This document shows, one piece after another, positions 1-9,422 of a stretch of 64,000 nt of DNA. Made by a program: the position numbers and the translations under genes. Where the stretch lies: assembly GCF_026626705.1 (NCBI RefSeq), contig NZ_JAPNKC010000001.1, positions 3,968,001 to 4,032,000 on the forward strand. Direction: 5' to 3'. Each line of letters starts with the position of its first letter. Position 1 is the first letter of the stretch. This DNA comes from Pyxidicoccus sp. MSG2. Lineage in GTDB: Bacteria; Myxococcota; Myxococcia; Myxococcales; Myxococcaceae. The notes below the pieces were generated by a model. That model did not search any database. It worked only from the letters and a program-made list of their open reading frames with translations, and was not told where the DNA came from.

Positions 1-118
1 GGAGACGGACTCGGGGCGAGTACGGGCGGACTCATTCCGCCCGTCCCGATGCGTGCGTCATCATCGTGCGCAAAGGGATGTCCTTCGCGAACCCCTCGCG
101 CGAAGGCGGACACACCAC

Positions 119-622
119 ATGGCTGGTCAGATTCTGGGCGCCTACTGCAGGGCCGTCATGAGCTCCATGCTCGACGCCACCGCGACGCTGCTCTTCCCCC
201 AGCACCGCAAGCGCATCGCGGAGATGAAGGACGACGCGTGGTACCCGATGGAGGACTACGTGCGGATGATTCAAGACCTGCACGCGAAGCTGGGGGACAC
301 CACCATGACGGCGCTCGGCCAGGCCGCCGTCCAGAAGACCTTCCACCTCACCAAGGCCCAGGGCTTCGACACGCTGGAGAAGGTCTTCAAGGACTTCAAC
401 GCGCTGTCGTCGGCCGTGGTGAGGAACGCCACCCCTGATGAAGCCGTACGCACGGTGTCCCTGACGAAGGACACCGTGGTGATGGAGAGTGAATCGAAGG
501 TGCCACCCTCGCTGATGGTGGGCTACTTCCGCGGGCTGTTCTTCGCCTTCGGGAAGCTCGTCACCAGCGAGACGGTGGAGCGCAAGGGCGACACCGTGCG
601 CTACACGCTGAAATGGCTGTGA
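119..622 (+). CDS. Hypothetical small sensor-like protein
   Basis: A 167-residue cytoplasmic protein with no signal peptide. I place the start at the ATG in frame with MAGQILGAYC, about ten bases after an AAGGCGGA sequence; an upstream in-frame codon at 53 would add an Arg/His-rich leader that looks non-coding. The sequence is rich in helices, and its end (GDTVRYTLKWL) recalls the last strand of small V4R or heme-NO-binding-like sensor folds common in myxobacteria, but the resemblance is loose. No catalytic motif is visible. It lies convergent with the lipoprotein gene that ends at 646. Confidence 0.7.
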   Translation: MAGQILGAYCRAVMSSMLDATATLLFPQHRKRIAEMKDDAWYPMEDYVRMIQDLHAKLGDTTMTALGQAAVQKTFHLTKAQGFDTLEKVFKDFNALSSAVVRNATPDEAVRTVSLTKDTVVMESESKVPPSLMVGYFRGLFFAFGKLVTSETVERKGDTVRYTLKWL

Positions 623-645
623 GGCACCAACTCCACGACTGAAGC

Positions 646-1512
646 CTAGGGGCCCACGTCCACCGTGCGGCTCAGCCACCCCACCCCACCGCGCCCGTCG
701 CGCGCCACCACCCAGAAGGTGACGCGCTGGGGCGCGGCCGGCGTCTCGTACTTCGACGTGGGGTCGCCCGGCTTGTCGTCCACCGACTCAATCGAGCGGA
801 ACTCCTTCACCTCGCCGTCGCCGGTGGCGAACCAGCTGTAGAAGACCTGCTCCGTGCGCGGGCCGTCCTCCGCCTCATAGACTTCCGCGCTGCCCTCCGC
901 GAGCACCGGCCGGAAGGTCACCTCCGTGCCCACCGGCAGCGGGCCCACCAGCGGCGCGCCCTCCCAGAGGACGTCCGCCATCTCCGGGTTCTGGTTGGGC
1001 GCGGCCGCCGCCCGAAGCGTCACGCGGCGCACGCCGCGCTCGGTGCCCTCGGGAGTGCCGGTGCCGTCCGTGGCCTCGTAGCCGACGAAGAGGGGAATGC
1101 CCTCCTGCAGTGCCGCGAGCAGCGCCGGGTCGTTCGGGTCCACCGGGCCTCCGCCGGGATTGGCCGCTTGCAGCGCCTCGGACAGCACCGCCTGCACGTT
1201 GGGGTCCTGGAGCGACAGCACGCCTTCCGGCAGCGGGACGCCGTTGTCCCCCGGGCAGCGACCGTCGTAGGGGTTGCCGGTGAAGCGGCACAGCGCATAG
1301 CTGACGGTGACGGGGCGCGCGTCCGCGGCCACCGCCAGCGCGTCGAACGTCATCGGGCCCGGGAGCGTGGGGGCGTTCGGGTCCAGCACCAATTCCGCGG
1401 GCTCGGCGCGAATCGCGAGCACGCGCACGCGGCGGATTTCACTCTGCAGCTCGAGGTCGGGGCCACACGCGGCCACGAGCGCGGCCAGCAGGACGAAGAG
1501 GGACGGGCGCAT
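646..1512 (-). CDS. Hypothetical lipoprotein
   Basis: A 288-residue predicted outer-membrane or periplasmic lipoprotein. The first 16 residues form a type II signal with lipobox LVAAC, so Cys16 would be lipidated. The body is beta-rich and Pro/Gly/Asp-rich, with segments resembling Ig-like or cadherin-like sandwich strands (QRVTFWVVARDGRGG near the end). No enzyme motif is visible. The gene starts 3 bases after the stop of the TonB-dependent receptor, so the two are very likely co-transcribed, which suggests a surface partner of that receptor. Function is not recognised. Confidence 0.8.
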   Translation of the reverse strand: MRPSLFVLLAALVAACGPDLELQSEIRRVRVLAIRAEPAELVLDPNAPTLPGPMTFDALAVAADARPVTVSYALCRFTGNPYDGRCPGDNGVPLPEGVLSLQDPNVQAVLSEALQAANPGGGPVDPNDPALLAALQEGIPLFVGYEATDGTGTPEGTERGVRRVTLRAAAAPNQNPEMADVLWEGAPLVGPLPVGTEVTFRPVLAEGSAEVYEAEDGPRTEQVFYSWFATGDGEVKEFRSIESVDDKPGDPTSKYETPAAPQRVTFWVVARDGRGGVGWLSRTVDVGP

Positions 1513-1515
1513 GCG

Positions 1516-4137
1516 CTAGAAGCTCCCCTTGGCGCCGAGAATCGGGAGGATGGGCAGCCCCTCGAAGTACGCGCTCTGCGAGTAGTTGTAGTTGTAGGCG
1601 ATGCCTTCCACCGCCGGGTTGTTGTAGGCGTTCGTCAGGTCCAGGTAGACGTCCAGGGTCCACCGCTCGAAGACGAAGTTCTTGTCCACGCGGATGTCCA
1701 GTTGGTTGAAGGACGGCAGCCGCACCGAGTTCACCGCCGCGTAGAGGGGCACGAAGACGTCATTCACATCGTCGCGCACGGCGCCGACCACGGGCGTGGT
1801 GGGGTTGCCCGAGGCGAAGCGCAGGCGCGCGCCCACCTCCCAGCCCCTCGGCAGCTTGTAGGACGCAATCGCCGTCAGCACGTGCGTCTGGTCATTGTCG
1901 AAGAGGCGCCACGCCGCGTCGGGCGAGTCGCGGCGCTCGCTGCGGCTGAGCGTGTAGGAAATCCACCCGAAGAGGCGGTCCGTCAGCGAGCGGCGCACCA
2001 GCACCTCCAGGCCGTAGATGCGGCCCACCCCGCCGTTCTTCAGCCGCTCCGGCACCGGCTCGCCGTCGCGCACCACGGTGCCGTTGGAGCGGACGATGAG
2101 GCCATCCAGGTCGTTGTAGAAGACCTCGCCGCTGATGAACCACTCCGGCCTCGGCTGCCACTCCGCGCCCAGGCCGTACTGGAGCGAGCGCTTCGCCGCG
2201 AGGTCCGGGTTGCCGAAGGTGGCGCTCGGCTCATCCTGGATGGGCGGGCCGTGGTAGACGCCCGCGCCGCCCTTGAGCGACACCGTCTCCGTGAGCGCGT
2301 AGCGCACCGCCAGGCGCGGGTTGAGGGTGCGCTGCGGCGACGCCTGGTCCGTGAAGACGTAGCTCTCCGCGCGCACGCCCGGCACCACCAGCAGGTCCTT
2401 GATGGGCCGCCAGCGCGCCTCCACCCAGACGGAGGGGAAGTACTGGACGAAGTCCCCGTCGGTGACGAGCAGCTCGTCGGTGACGGTGGGCGTGGGCGGC
2501 TCGCCCTCGCGCGGTGGGGATTGGATGCGCGCGGTGACGTGCGCGAAGCTGCTCACCACGTCCAGGCCACCGGCCAGCGTGAGCGCGTCGCCGAAGGCGT
2601 ACTCGGCGGTGGAGCGCAGATTCAGGTCCGTGGAGTCGATGCGCAGGCCGCGCTCGCCGATGGCGAACTCCAGGAGCGTGCTGCCCACCAGCGCCTGCGT
2701 GTCCAGCGTGAGCTTGTCGCCGCGGTACTGGTGGCGCAGCCGGAGCTGGTTGAAGCCGGTGGTGACGTCCAGGTCGCCGGTGACGGTGGGGTCATTGTCC
2801 GCCGGCTGGTCGAAGACGAGGCCCAGCCTGTCGCGCGAGGTGAGCCCCTGCAACGAGAAGGTGTGCCGCGACAGGGGCTTCCACACCAGCTTGAGCTGCG
2901 CGTCGTAGTAGCGCGGCGCCACCTGGAGGCTGGGCCCGTTGTCGCCCTCGGGCACCAGCCCCAGCACCAGGTCGATGTACGAGCGCCGGCCGCCCACCAC
3001 GAAGCCCAGCGTCTCGGTAATGGGCCCTTCGATGACCGCGTTGGATTCAATCAGGCTGACGCCCACGGTGCCGTGGATGCGGTCCATGCGCGGCTCGCGG
3101 CTGCGCACGTTGATGACGCCGCCGGTGAGGTCGCCGTAGTAGGCGGAGAAGTTGCCGGGCAGGTAGTCCACCGCGTCCAGCAGCTCCGAGTTGTACACGG
3201 AGGTGAGGCCACCGAAGTGGTACAGCAGCGGAATGCGCTGGCCGTCGAGGAAGACGCCAGACTCCTGCGGGCTGGAGCCGCGGATGATGAGCTGGCCGCC
3301 GTTGAAGGCGGGGCGCGCCACGCCGGGCAGGTTCTGCACCACCTTCAGCGTGTCGCCCTGAGTGCCGGGGATGCGCTGCACCTCGGCCACCTGGATGGAG
3401 GTCTGCGTCACCTCCTTGCGCTCGCGCTCCGTGCGCACCACCGTCTCGTACTGGCTGAAGATGCGCTTGCGCACGTAGTACGTGACGCGCGTCTCCTGCC
3501 CTTCCGAAATCGTCTCCTTCGTGCGGTAGCGGTCGTACCCGCCCTGCACCACCAGCACCTCGTGGGTGCCCGGGGGGACGCCCCTGAACGAGAAGCGCCC
3601 CTCCGCGTCCGACACGGTGGACAGGTCCAGCTCCGGCAGCACCACCTCCGCGCCGTTGAGCGGGTTGCGCGTGCCGCGCTCCAGCGCCTGGCCGCTGAAA
3701 TTCACGGGGGCCTCGGGCGTGGCGGCGCCGCCGTCGGTGCCCTCCGGCGGCGGGGCCGGGCGGAAGACGAACTGGTAGGCGTACTGGATGCGCACCGGGG
3801 CGGGGACGTTGTCCACCTCGGCGGGCTCGAACTGGAACTGCTTCACCGCCTCCACCGCCGCCTCGTCGAAGCCGTGGCCGGCGGGCTGGGTGACTTCGAC
3901 ATTCGTGACGGTGCCCGTCTCCGAGATGTCGATGAACATCACCACCGTGCCCTCGAGCTGCTGGGCGGCGGCGTCCGGCGGGTACGGGGCCTCCACCTGG
4001 CGCAGCAGGGCGGGCGGCTTCGTCAGCACACCGGTGGGGACACCGGCATCCATGGTGCCGGCGTCCTCCGGAGACTGGGGAAGCCAGGCCCGGGCTTCGG
4101 CCGCGAGGAGACAGAGGACGAGTGCGAGTGTTTTCAT
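1516..4137 (-). CDS. TonB-dependent receptor with N-terminal TonB-C domain
   Basis: An 873-residue outer-membrane receptor. After a signal peptide (residues 1-17), residues about 40-125 match a TonB C-terminal-like domain (PYPPDA, then GTVVMFIDISETGTV and the FDEAAVEAVKQFQFEPA segment). Residues about 145-225 form a carboxypeptidase-regulatory-like beta sandwich. Residues about 240-350 are the plug (LIIRGSSPQESGVFLDG, then GDLTGGVINVRSREPR), and the remainder is the beta barrel. Such receptors import or bind substrates with energy from TonB/ExbBD. The fused TonB-C domain is unusual, because it is normally in the partner protein. The gene follows the OmpA-type lipoprotein gene by 51 bases and precedes the lipoprotein gene by 3 bases. 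The substrate is unknown. Confidence 0.92.
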   Translation of the reverse strand: MKTLALVLCLLAAEARAWLPQSPEDAGTMDAGVPTGVLTKPPALLRQVEAPYPPDAAAQQLEGTVVMFIDISETGTVTNVEVTQPAGHGFDEAAVEAVKQFQFEPAEVDNVPAPVRIQYAYQFVFRPAPPPEGTDGGAATPEAPVNFSGQALERGTRNPLNGAEVVLPELDLSTVSDAEGRFSFRGVPPGTHEVLVVQGGYDRYRTKETISEGQETRVTYYVRKRIFSQYETVVRTERERKEVTQTSIQVAEVQRIPGTQGDTLKVVQNLPGVARPAFNGGQLIIRGSSPQESGVFLDGQRIPLLYHFGGLTSVYNSELLDAVDYLPGNFSAYYGDLTGGVINVRSREPRMDRIHGTVGVSLIESNAVIEGPITETLGFVVGGRRSYIDLVLGLVPEGDNGPSLQVAPRYYDAQLKLVWKPLSRHTFSLQGLTSRDRLGLVFDQPADNDPTVTGDLDVTTGFNQLRLRHQYRGDKLTLDTQALVGSTLLEFAIGERGLRIDSTDLNLRSTAEYAFGDALTLAGGLDVVSSFAHVTARIQSPPREGEPPTPTVTDELLVTDGDFVQYFPSVWVEARWRPIKDLLVVPGVRAESYVFTDQASPQRTLNPRLAVRYALTETVSLKGGAGVYHGPPIQDEPSATFGNPDLAAKRSLQYGLGAEWQPRPEWFISGEVFYNDLDGLIVRSNGTVVRDGEPVPERLKNGGVGRIYGLEVLVRRSLTDRLFGWISYTLSRSERRDSPDAAWRLFDNDQTHVLTAIASYKLPRGWEVGARLRFASGNPTTPVVGAVRDDVNDVFVPLYAAVNSVRLPSFNQLDIRVDKNFVFERWTLDVYLDLTNAYNNPAVEGIAYNYNYSQSAYFEGLPILPILGAKGSF

Positions 4138-4188
4138 GAGGGGCGGGGAAGTGCCGAGCCCCTCATATACGTCCCTGCGCTTCGGGTG

Positions 4189-4968
4189 TTACTTGGGCGC
4201 GAGCACGATTTCGATTCGCCGGTTGAGCGAACGATTTTCCGGCGAGTCATTCGCGGCGATGGGCTGGTACTGGCCATACCCCGCCGCGGACAGCGTCGTG
4301 GGGTCCACGCCGGCGTCCTGGAGGCTGCGCACCACCGCCATGGCGCGCGCCAGGCTCAGCTCCCAGTTGGTGGGGAACTGGGCACTGCCGATGGGGACGT
4401 CGTCCGTGTGGCCCTCCACGCGGATGATTTTTCCCTGCACCGTCTTGAGCGCGTCGGCGATCTTCGCCAGGGCGTCCTCACCCTCCTTGCCCACGCGCGC
4501 GGAGCCGGAGGCGAAGAGAATCTTGTCCTTGAGCTGGACGGTCATCTTCCCCTTCAGCTCGGACAGCTGGATCTTCCCGTCGGAAATCTCCTGCTTGAGG
4601 CTCTGGGCGAGGTTCTCGTACTCGGAGCTCTTCTTCTCCAGCTCCGCCTTCGCCTGGCTCAGCTGCTTCGTGTTGCGCGCCAGCTCGTCGTTGAGGGCCT
4701 GGAGCTGCGCGTTCTTCTCTTCCAGGGCGCGGCGCTCGGCGGAGCCCGCGGTGAGGCGCGACTCGGAGGTGGTGAGCCGGGCGTTGAGCGCGTCCCGCTC
4801 CGCCTCCAGCGCCTTCACCTTCTCCTCGGCGGCCGCGCGCGCGCCCTTCTCGTCATTGAGCCCCTTGGCGAGCTGCTCCGCCTCCAGCGTCTTGGCTTCG
4901 AACTTCCCCTTCGAGACGCAGCCCGTGGAGAGCGCGACGAGTGCCGCCAGAACCAGCCGTGTCCGCAT
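4189..4968 (-). CDS. OmpA-family peptidoglycan-binding lipoprotein
   Basis: A 259-residue lipoprotein that likely tethers outer membrane to cell wall. The signal ends in lipobox LSTGC (Cys17). Residues about 20-135 are a long Ala/Glu/Lys-rich coiled coil. The C-terminal OmpA/MotB domain begins with ILFASGSARV and carries the diagnostic VEGHTDDVPIG and LSLARAMAVVRSL segments and the NRSLNRRIEIVL end. The start is the ATG preceded at eight bases by GGGAGGA; the open frame extends far upstream but without coding character. It is first of three minus-strand genes with the TonB receptor and lipoprotein, so a common envelope role is likely. Confidence 0.93.
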   Translation of the reverse strand: MRTRLVLAALVALSTGCVSKGKFEAKTLEAEQLAKGLNDEKGARAAAEEKVKALEAERDALNARLTTSESRLTAGSAERRALEEKNAQLQALNDELARNTKQLSQAKAELEKKSSEYENLAQSLKQEISDGKIQLSELKGKMTVQLKDKILFASGSARVGKEGEDALAKIADALKTVQGKIIRVEGHTDDVPIGSAQFPTNWELSLARAMAVVRSLQDAGVDPTTLSAAGYGQYQPIAANDSPENRSLNRRIEIVLAPK

Positions 4969-5096
4969 GTGTACGTGTCCTCCCGACAGCAGTGAATGAG
5001 CTGCCAGACTACCGCCAGCAGCGGCCCGGGTCAGGAAGAACCTCCACTTTGTTTTGAACACAAATGAACGCCCGCCAGGAGGGGGCTCGCCCGTGC

Positions 5097-5651
5097 TCAG
5101 CGGGGGAAGATGGGGTGGGCCTCCAGCCACACGGAGAAGAGGGCGTCGGCGAAGCTCTTGCCGGGGATGAAGGCCCCTCCGCTGGCGCCGCCGCCAATCT
5201 CCAGCCCGGCGCCGGGCAGGTAGGTGATGACGAGGTCCTCGCCCTTCCGGACGTCCTTGAGCGAGGACAGCATGACGCGCAGGTGGTCGGCCATGGGCCC
5301 CTGCTTCATGTCCGGGTTCTTCTGGAGGCCGTCGCGCAGGCTGCCCACGAGTTGCTCGCGGCTGATGTTGCGCAGGAAGCGGAAGTGGAGGCGCTTGACG
5401 GAGTTGGAGGCGATGGCCTCGGACGCGCTGCGCGGCTCGTTCTCCAGGTAGAGGCTCCACACGTAGACTTTGAAGAACAGTCGCTTTTGCAACTGCATAT
5501 GCGCGAGGGCAATCCTGCGCCCCTGCAGCGTCAGCGAGTCCGGCATGTCGACGCCGCCCACCTGCTTCTGGCCCGCCTGGGCCGTGCCCACGGCGAGCAC
5601 CATGCCGAGCACGAGCCACCGCGCACCTGTACGCCACGCCAGAGTTCTCAT
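5097..5651 (-). CDS. Secreted chalcone isomerase-like protein
   Basis: A 184-residue exported protein with a signal peptide ending near AQAG (residue 27). The body matches the bacterial chalcone-isomerase-like family: VGGVDMPDSLTLQGR, then FFKVYVWSLYLE, and a late GKSFADALFSVWL segment. Bacterial members generally lack proven isomerase activity and may bind fatty acids or similar ligands in the periplasm; that is family knowledge, not seen here. The start is the ATG before RTLAWRTGARW; the frame stays open upstream but with non-coding composition. It lies 128 bases upstream of the OmpA lipoprotein gene and could be co-transcribed with it. Confidence 0.85.
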   Translation of the reverse strand: MRTLAWRTGARWLVLGMVLAVGTAQAGQKQVGGVDMPDSLTLQGRRIALAHMQLQKRLFFKVYVWSLYLENEPRSASEAIASNSVKRLHFRFLRNISREQLVGSLRDGLQKNPDMKQGPMADHLRVMLSSLKDVRKGEDLVITYLPGAGLEIGGGASGGAFIPGKSFADALFSVWLEAHPIFPR

Positions 5652-5988
5652 GCGTTGGACCCCCGAACCCCTCTCAATCCGGTACCGCGTACGGTGCGCA
5701 CGGACGCGCCGGACCGCCACCGTCTGAAACCCCGGGGCTGTGCGGCAGTGGACGAGGACCACGGGTGGTGAAGCGCGGCACACCTCGGGTGCCAGGACGG
5801 TGAACACACCCATGTCCCGTAACACGCTGGGGCGACATCCCGGACAACTCCACGCAACGGCACGGGCCTCGCGCCCGCGAGTGCTGGAGTGGTGTTGAAA
5901 ACATCCAGCGCCCCAGTGCACAAGGCGCGCGCGGCGGCCAGCAAGGCGCACTCCATGTGCCGGGGCCGCCGCTCATCCGGGAGAAGGA
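5652..5988. other. Divergent intergenic region, 337 bases
   Basis: This gap separates the start of the minus-strand chalcone-isomerase-like gene from the plus-strand metalloprotease gene, so it should hold two divergent promoters. I see no convincing open reading frame, RNA gene or strong palindrome. A clear ribosome-binding sequence (GGGAGAAGGA) lies just before the metalloprotease start. No -10/-35 pair could be assigned with confidence. Confidence 0.5.
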
Positions 5989-8900
5989 ATGCTTCGCACG
6001 TTACTGGCAGTCACCCTGGCGCTGGCCGTGGGCTGTGCCACGCAGGAGGAGCCCGCGCCGTCCGCGCCGGCCCCCGTGAAGACGGAAGGCCAGGCCCCCG
6101 CGCGGCCCGAGGTGGCGCCGCTGAAGGAAAAGGTGTCCCACCTCAACGCCCGGCTGCGCCGGAGCGCGGCGAGCGTCACGCCCGTGCTGAGCGAGCGCGC
6201 CGAGGCCCTGGCCGCGCTGATGGACGTGGACGCGGGCGCCGCCCTGGCGCTGGCCCTGCCGGAGTCGGTGCGCGCGAGCCTGGCCCGCAAGCACCCCGAT
6301 GCCGCGCCGCTCCTGGAGGCGCGCGGCACGTTCGAAGGTGAGTGGGAAGTCCTCGTCGCGGACAGCCCCGCGCGGACCGAGGTGCGCACGGAGCACTTCC
6401 TGCGCGTGAAGGGAGAGCGGCTCCAGGTGCGCTTCGCCCACGCCGCGCCTGGGGAGCTGCGCAGCGGCCTGCGCGTGCGCGTCCAGGGCCTCAAGCTGGG
6501 GACGCGGCTGGCCGCGGAGGAGGCCCAGGTGGTGCCGGTGCGCTCGGCGCTCTCCGCCACGTCGGCATGCACCTCCACGGGGGACCAGCGCACGCTCGTC
6601 ATCCTGGCCACCTTCCCGGGGCAGCCGCAGGCGCTCACCGTGGAGCAGGTGCGCGAGGTGTTCTTCTCCAGCACGCAGCGCTCGCTGACGCGCTTCTGGA
6701 GCGAGGCGTCCCAGGGCCGCACCACCGCCAGCGGTGACGTGGTGGGCTGGTACACGCTGGACCGTGGGTACTCCTGCAACGAGTCGGACGCGATGCGCAT
6801 CGCCGCCATCGCCGCCGCCGACGCGGACGTGGACTTCCGCCAGTACGACCGCGTCTTCATCGTCCACCCGCAGGCGACGGGTACGAGCTGCTACTACGGC
6901 GGCCTGGGCACGCTGGCGTGCGGCACGCAGCAGACGCAGGACGGCCCCATCACCGCCTCCACGTCGTGGCTGCGCGCCGAGTACATGAGCCCCAATGACC
7001 TGGGCGTGGAGCTGGTGACGCACGAGGCCGGCCACAACCTCACCCTGCACCACGCCAGCTCGCGCGACTTCGGCGCGGAGGCGCTGGGCCCCGTGGGCGT
7101 CACGGGCAGCCTCACCGAGTACGGAGATTTGTTCTCCACCATGGGGAGCTGGAACCTGGGCCAGTACGCCGCGCCCCACAAGGTGCGCATCGGCTGGCTG
7201 GAGCCGGGCGCGGTGACCACGGTGGACGGCACCGACGGCACCTTCACCTTGTCCCCGCTGTCCGCGCCGCTGGGCAGCGGCGTGCAGGCGCTGAAGGTGC
7301 GCCGGGGCTTCCATGGCGACGGCTGGCTGTGGCTGGAGGCCCGCCGCCCCGTGGGCGACTACGACGTCACCCTGCCCTCGCAGGTGTTCGGCGGCGCCGT
7401 CATCCACTACGAGGACCCGTCCACCAGCAGCTACACGCACCTGCTCGACTTCACCCCGGAGACGCCCTCGTGGTTGGACCCGGCGCTCCTGCCCGGCGCC
7501 ACGTGGACGGACCCGTACACCAACCTGCGGCTGACGGTGGACGGCGCCACACCCGCGGGCATCACCGTGAGCGTCCACTACGAGCCGGTGCCGTGCGTGC
7601 GCGCACCGCCGACGGTGGAGTTCGACACCTGGTACGAGTACGCCGTGCCGGGCTGGCAGGTGGAGAGCGGCCTCACACTCACCAACAACGACACGGTGGG
7701 CTGCCCCGCGTCCACGTTCGCCTTCCAGACTTCGCTGCCCGCGGGCTGGCCGACCACGGACCTGCCCGCCAGCATCACCCTGGAGCCCGGCAAGCAGCGC
7801 TTCCTCTACTTCTCCAAGCAGGTTCCAGAAAGCACGCCGTATGCCACGTACACGGTGGACCTTACCGTCTCGCGGGACTCGGAGAGCGTCACCGCGGATG
7901 ACACGCTGGACGTGATTGCGCCGTGCCAGACGGCGCCCATCGAGGTGCGCTTCGACCGGCAGTCGCAGGTCGTCACCGCCGGAGACACCGCCGCCTTCGG
8001 AGTCACCCTCATCAACCACGACTCGCGCGCCTGCGGCTGGGTGTACTTCGAGCCCGCGTCCACGCTGCCCCAGGGCTGGATCACTGAATATGACCAGTTC
8101 GGCTTCGACATCGAGGCCGGCGGCTCCTTCGAGTTCACCATGTACAAGGCGGTGCCCACGGATGCGCAGGGCACCTACGACGTGGACGTGCAGGTGCTGC
8201 GGGACGGCTACACGGTGGAGGCCACCACCACGGCCACGGTGACGGTGAATCCGTGCGTGCGCACGGCGCCCACGTTCACCGTGCTGCCCGCGACGGTGGA
8301 CGTGGAGCCCGGCGGCTCGGCGAGCTACACGCTGTCGCTCACCAACCACGACCCGGCGTCGTGCGGCGCGTCCACCTTCACGTTGGATTTGACCGACACC
8401 GACCCCTGGGCGTCCGTCCTCTCCGCGCCGTCGCTCACCGTGACGCCCGGGGGTACTGCTACCGCCACGTTGACTGTCACGGCGCCCACGAATGCGGGCA
8501 GCGGGAGCCGCTACTTCGAACTGGGCGTGTTGCGCGGCGACACCTCCGTCGGTGGCGCGGAACTGGAGGCGCGCGTGGTGTGTCGGCGCAATGCGCCCAC
8601 CGTGAGCTTCACGCCGGCTTCGGGCACCGTGGAGGCGGGCAAGCCGCTCACCTTCACCATGAGGGTGACGAACACCGACAACAGGGCGTGCACTGCGAGC
8701 AGCTTCACGGTGGGCGCCACGGTGCCGTCGGGCTGGACGTACGGCTTCGCGCAGACGGCGCTCACGCTGGCGGCGGGCGCGAGCGGCACGGTGGGTCTCA
8801 CCGTGACTCCGCCGGAGACGGCGGCAGGCAGCTACACGCTCAGTGGCCTCGCTTCACACCCGGGCGCGAGCACGACGACGGGCGCCTTCACGGTGAACGT

Positions 8901-9198
8901 CACCCCGCCGCCGCTCAAGGCCACGCTGTCCGTGCCGGGCACGAGCTACAAGCGCAACAGCGCGGTGCCCCTCACCACCACCGTGACGCGAGGCACCCTC
9001 GCCGCGCAGGCCAGCGTGCGCTTCAGCGTCAGCCGGCCGGATGGCGTCACCGCAGTGCTCACCGTGTCCACGGCCGCCAACGGCAAGGCCACGTGGAGCT
9101 ACACGGCGCGCGTGCGCGGCACCCACAGTGTGACGGCCACGGCCACGTCGGGTACGGAGACGGCCACCAGCAACACGGTGAGCTTCTCGGTGCAGTGA
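5989..9198 (+). CDS. Secreted M11/M6-like zinc metalloprotease lipoprotein
   Basis: A 1069-residue lipoprotein protease; the signal ends at lipobox AVGC (Cys16). The catalytic motif is HEAGHNLTLHH, with His345, Glu346, His349 and His355 in the metzincin spacing, but Thr352 replaces the usual Gly. A Met-turn-like YGDLFSTMGSW follows. From about residue 540 to the end come repeated beta-sandwich modules of roughly 110 residues, most starting with a Cys near RTAPTF or QTAPIEV and containing TNHD motifs, resembling NEW3 or Ig-like domains; the last is a separate Ig-like module. Likely role: extracellular or surface protein degradation, fitting a predatory lifestyle. The start has a good ribosome-binding site (GGAGAAGGA). 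Confidence 0.88.
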   Translation: MLRTLLAVTLALAVGCATQEEPAPSAPAPVKTEGQAPARPEVAPLKEKVSHLNARLRRSAASVTPVLSERAEALAALMDVDAGAALALALPESVRASLARKHPDAAPLLEARGTFEGEWEVLVADSPARTEVRTEHFLRVKGERLQVRFAHAAPGELRSGLRVRVQGLKLGTRLAAEEAQVVPVRSALSATSACTSTGDQRTLVILATFPGQPQALTVEQVREVFFSSTQRSLTRFWSEASQGRTTASGDVVGWYTLDRGYSCNESDAMRIAAIAAADADVDFRQYDRVFIVHPQATGTSCYYGGLGTLACGTQQTQDGPITASTSWLRAEYMSPNDLGVELVTHEAGHNLTLHHASSRDFGAEALGPVGVTGSLTEYGDLFSTMGSWNLGQYAAPHKVRIGWLEPGAVTTVDGTDGTFTLSPLSAPLGSGVQALKVRRGFHGDGWLWLEARRPVGDYDVTLPSQVFGGAVIHYEDPSTSSYTHLLDFTPETPSWLDPALLPGATWTDPYTNLRLTVDGATPAGITVSVHYEPVPCVRAPPTVEFDTWYEYAVPGWQVESGLTLTNNDTVGCPASTFAFQTSLPAGWPTTDLPASITLEPGKQRFLYFSKQVPESTPYATYTVDLTVSRDSESVTADDTLDVIAPCQTAPIEVRFDRQSQVVTAGDTAAFGVTLINHDSRACGWVYFEPASTLPQGWITEYDQFGFDIEAGGSFEFTMYKAVPTDAQGTYDVDVQVLRDGYTVEATTTATVTVNPCVRTAPTFTVLPATVDVEPGGSASYTLSLTNHDPASCGASTFTLDLTDTDPWASVLSAPSLTVTPGGTATATLTVTAPTNAGSGSRYFELGVLRGDTSVGGAELEARVVCRRNAPTVSFTPASGTVEAGKPLTFTMRVTNTDNRACTASSFTVGATVPSGWTYGFAQTALTLAAGASGTVGLTVTPPETAAGSYTLSGLASHPGASTTTGAFTVNVTPPPLKATLSVPGTSYKRNSAVPLTTTVTRGTLAAQASVRFSVSRPDGVTAVLTVSTAANGKATWSYTARVRGTHSVTATATSGTETATSNTVSFSVQ

Positions 9199-9274
9199 GG
9201 CCCGTGCCTCCTTGAGCGCGCCTCGCGGTGCACCGCGGCTCATGCCCTCACGGGTGCGCTTCTCGGTGCAGTGA
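9177..9274 (+). repeat. Duplicated gene end, 22 bases in two copies
   Basis: The last 22 bases of the metalloprotease gene including its stop codon (9177-9198) recur at 9253-9274 with a single mismatch at the fifth position. The copies are 76 bases apart, so the second is out of frame with the first. It would encode the same ending (FSVQ-stop). This looks like the leftover 3' end of a lost paralogous gene or a recombination scar. Confidence 0.7.
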
Positions 9275-9372
9275 TACGCCGAGGTGGGGAGCAACCTGGG
9301 CGTGCTCACGCTCCGACGCGGACGGCGGGCTCCTCGCGGTGGCAGCGCGACGCCGTAACGCTGTGTGAATGA

Positions 9373-9403
9373 AGGCCGGGCCCCGTTGCTCCGGGCCCGG
9401 CCT
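9373..9403. terminator. Bidirectional hairpin terminator
   Basis: A perfect 11-base inverted repeat (AGGCCGGGCCC and its complement) encloses a 9-base loop. It sits between the convergent ends of the metalloprotease gene (9198) and the 256-residue unknown gene (9423). There is no long T run on either side, so termination strength is uncertain, but position and stem stability support a shared terminator. Confidence 0.7.
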
Positions 9404-9422
9404 GTCATTCCGTGGGACTCGC

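Noticed and set aside
1168..4995. Very long open frame on the plus strand across the TonB receptor and OmpA genes
   Set aside because: It is antisense to two well-supported genes, is Arg/His/Gly-rich and has no domain; long shadow frames are expected at this GC content.
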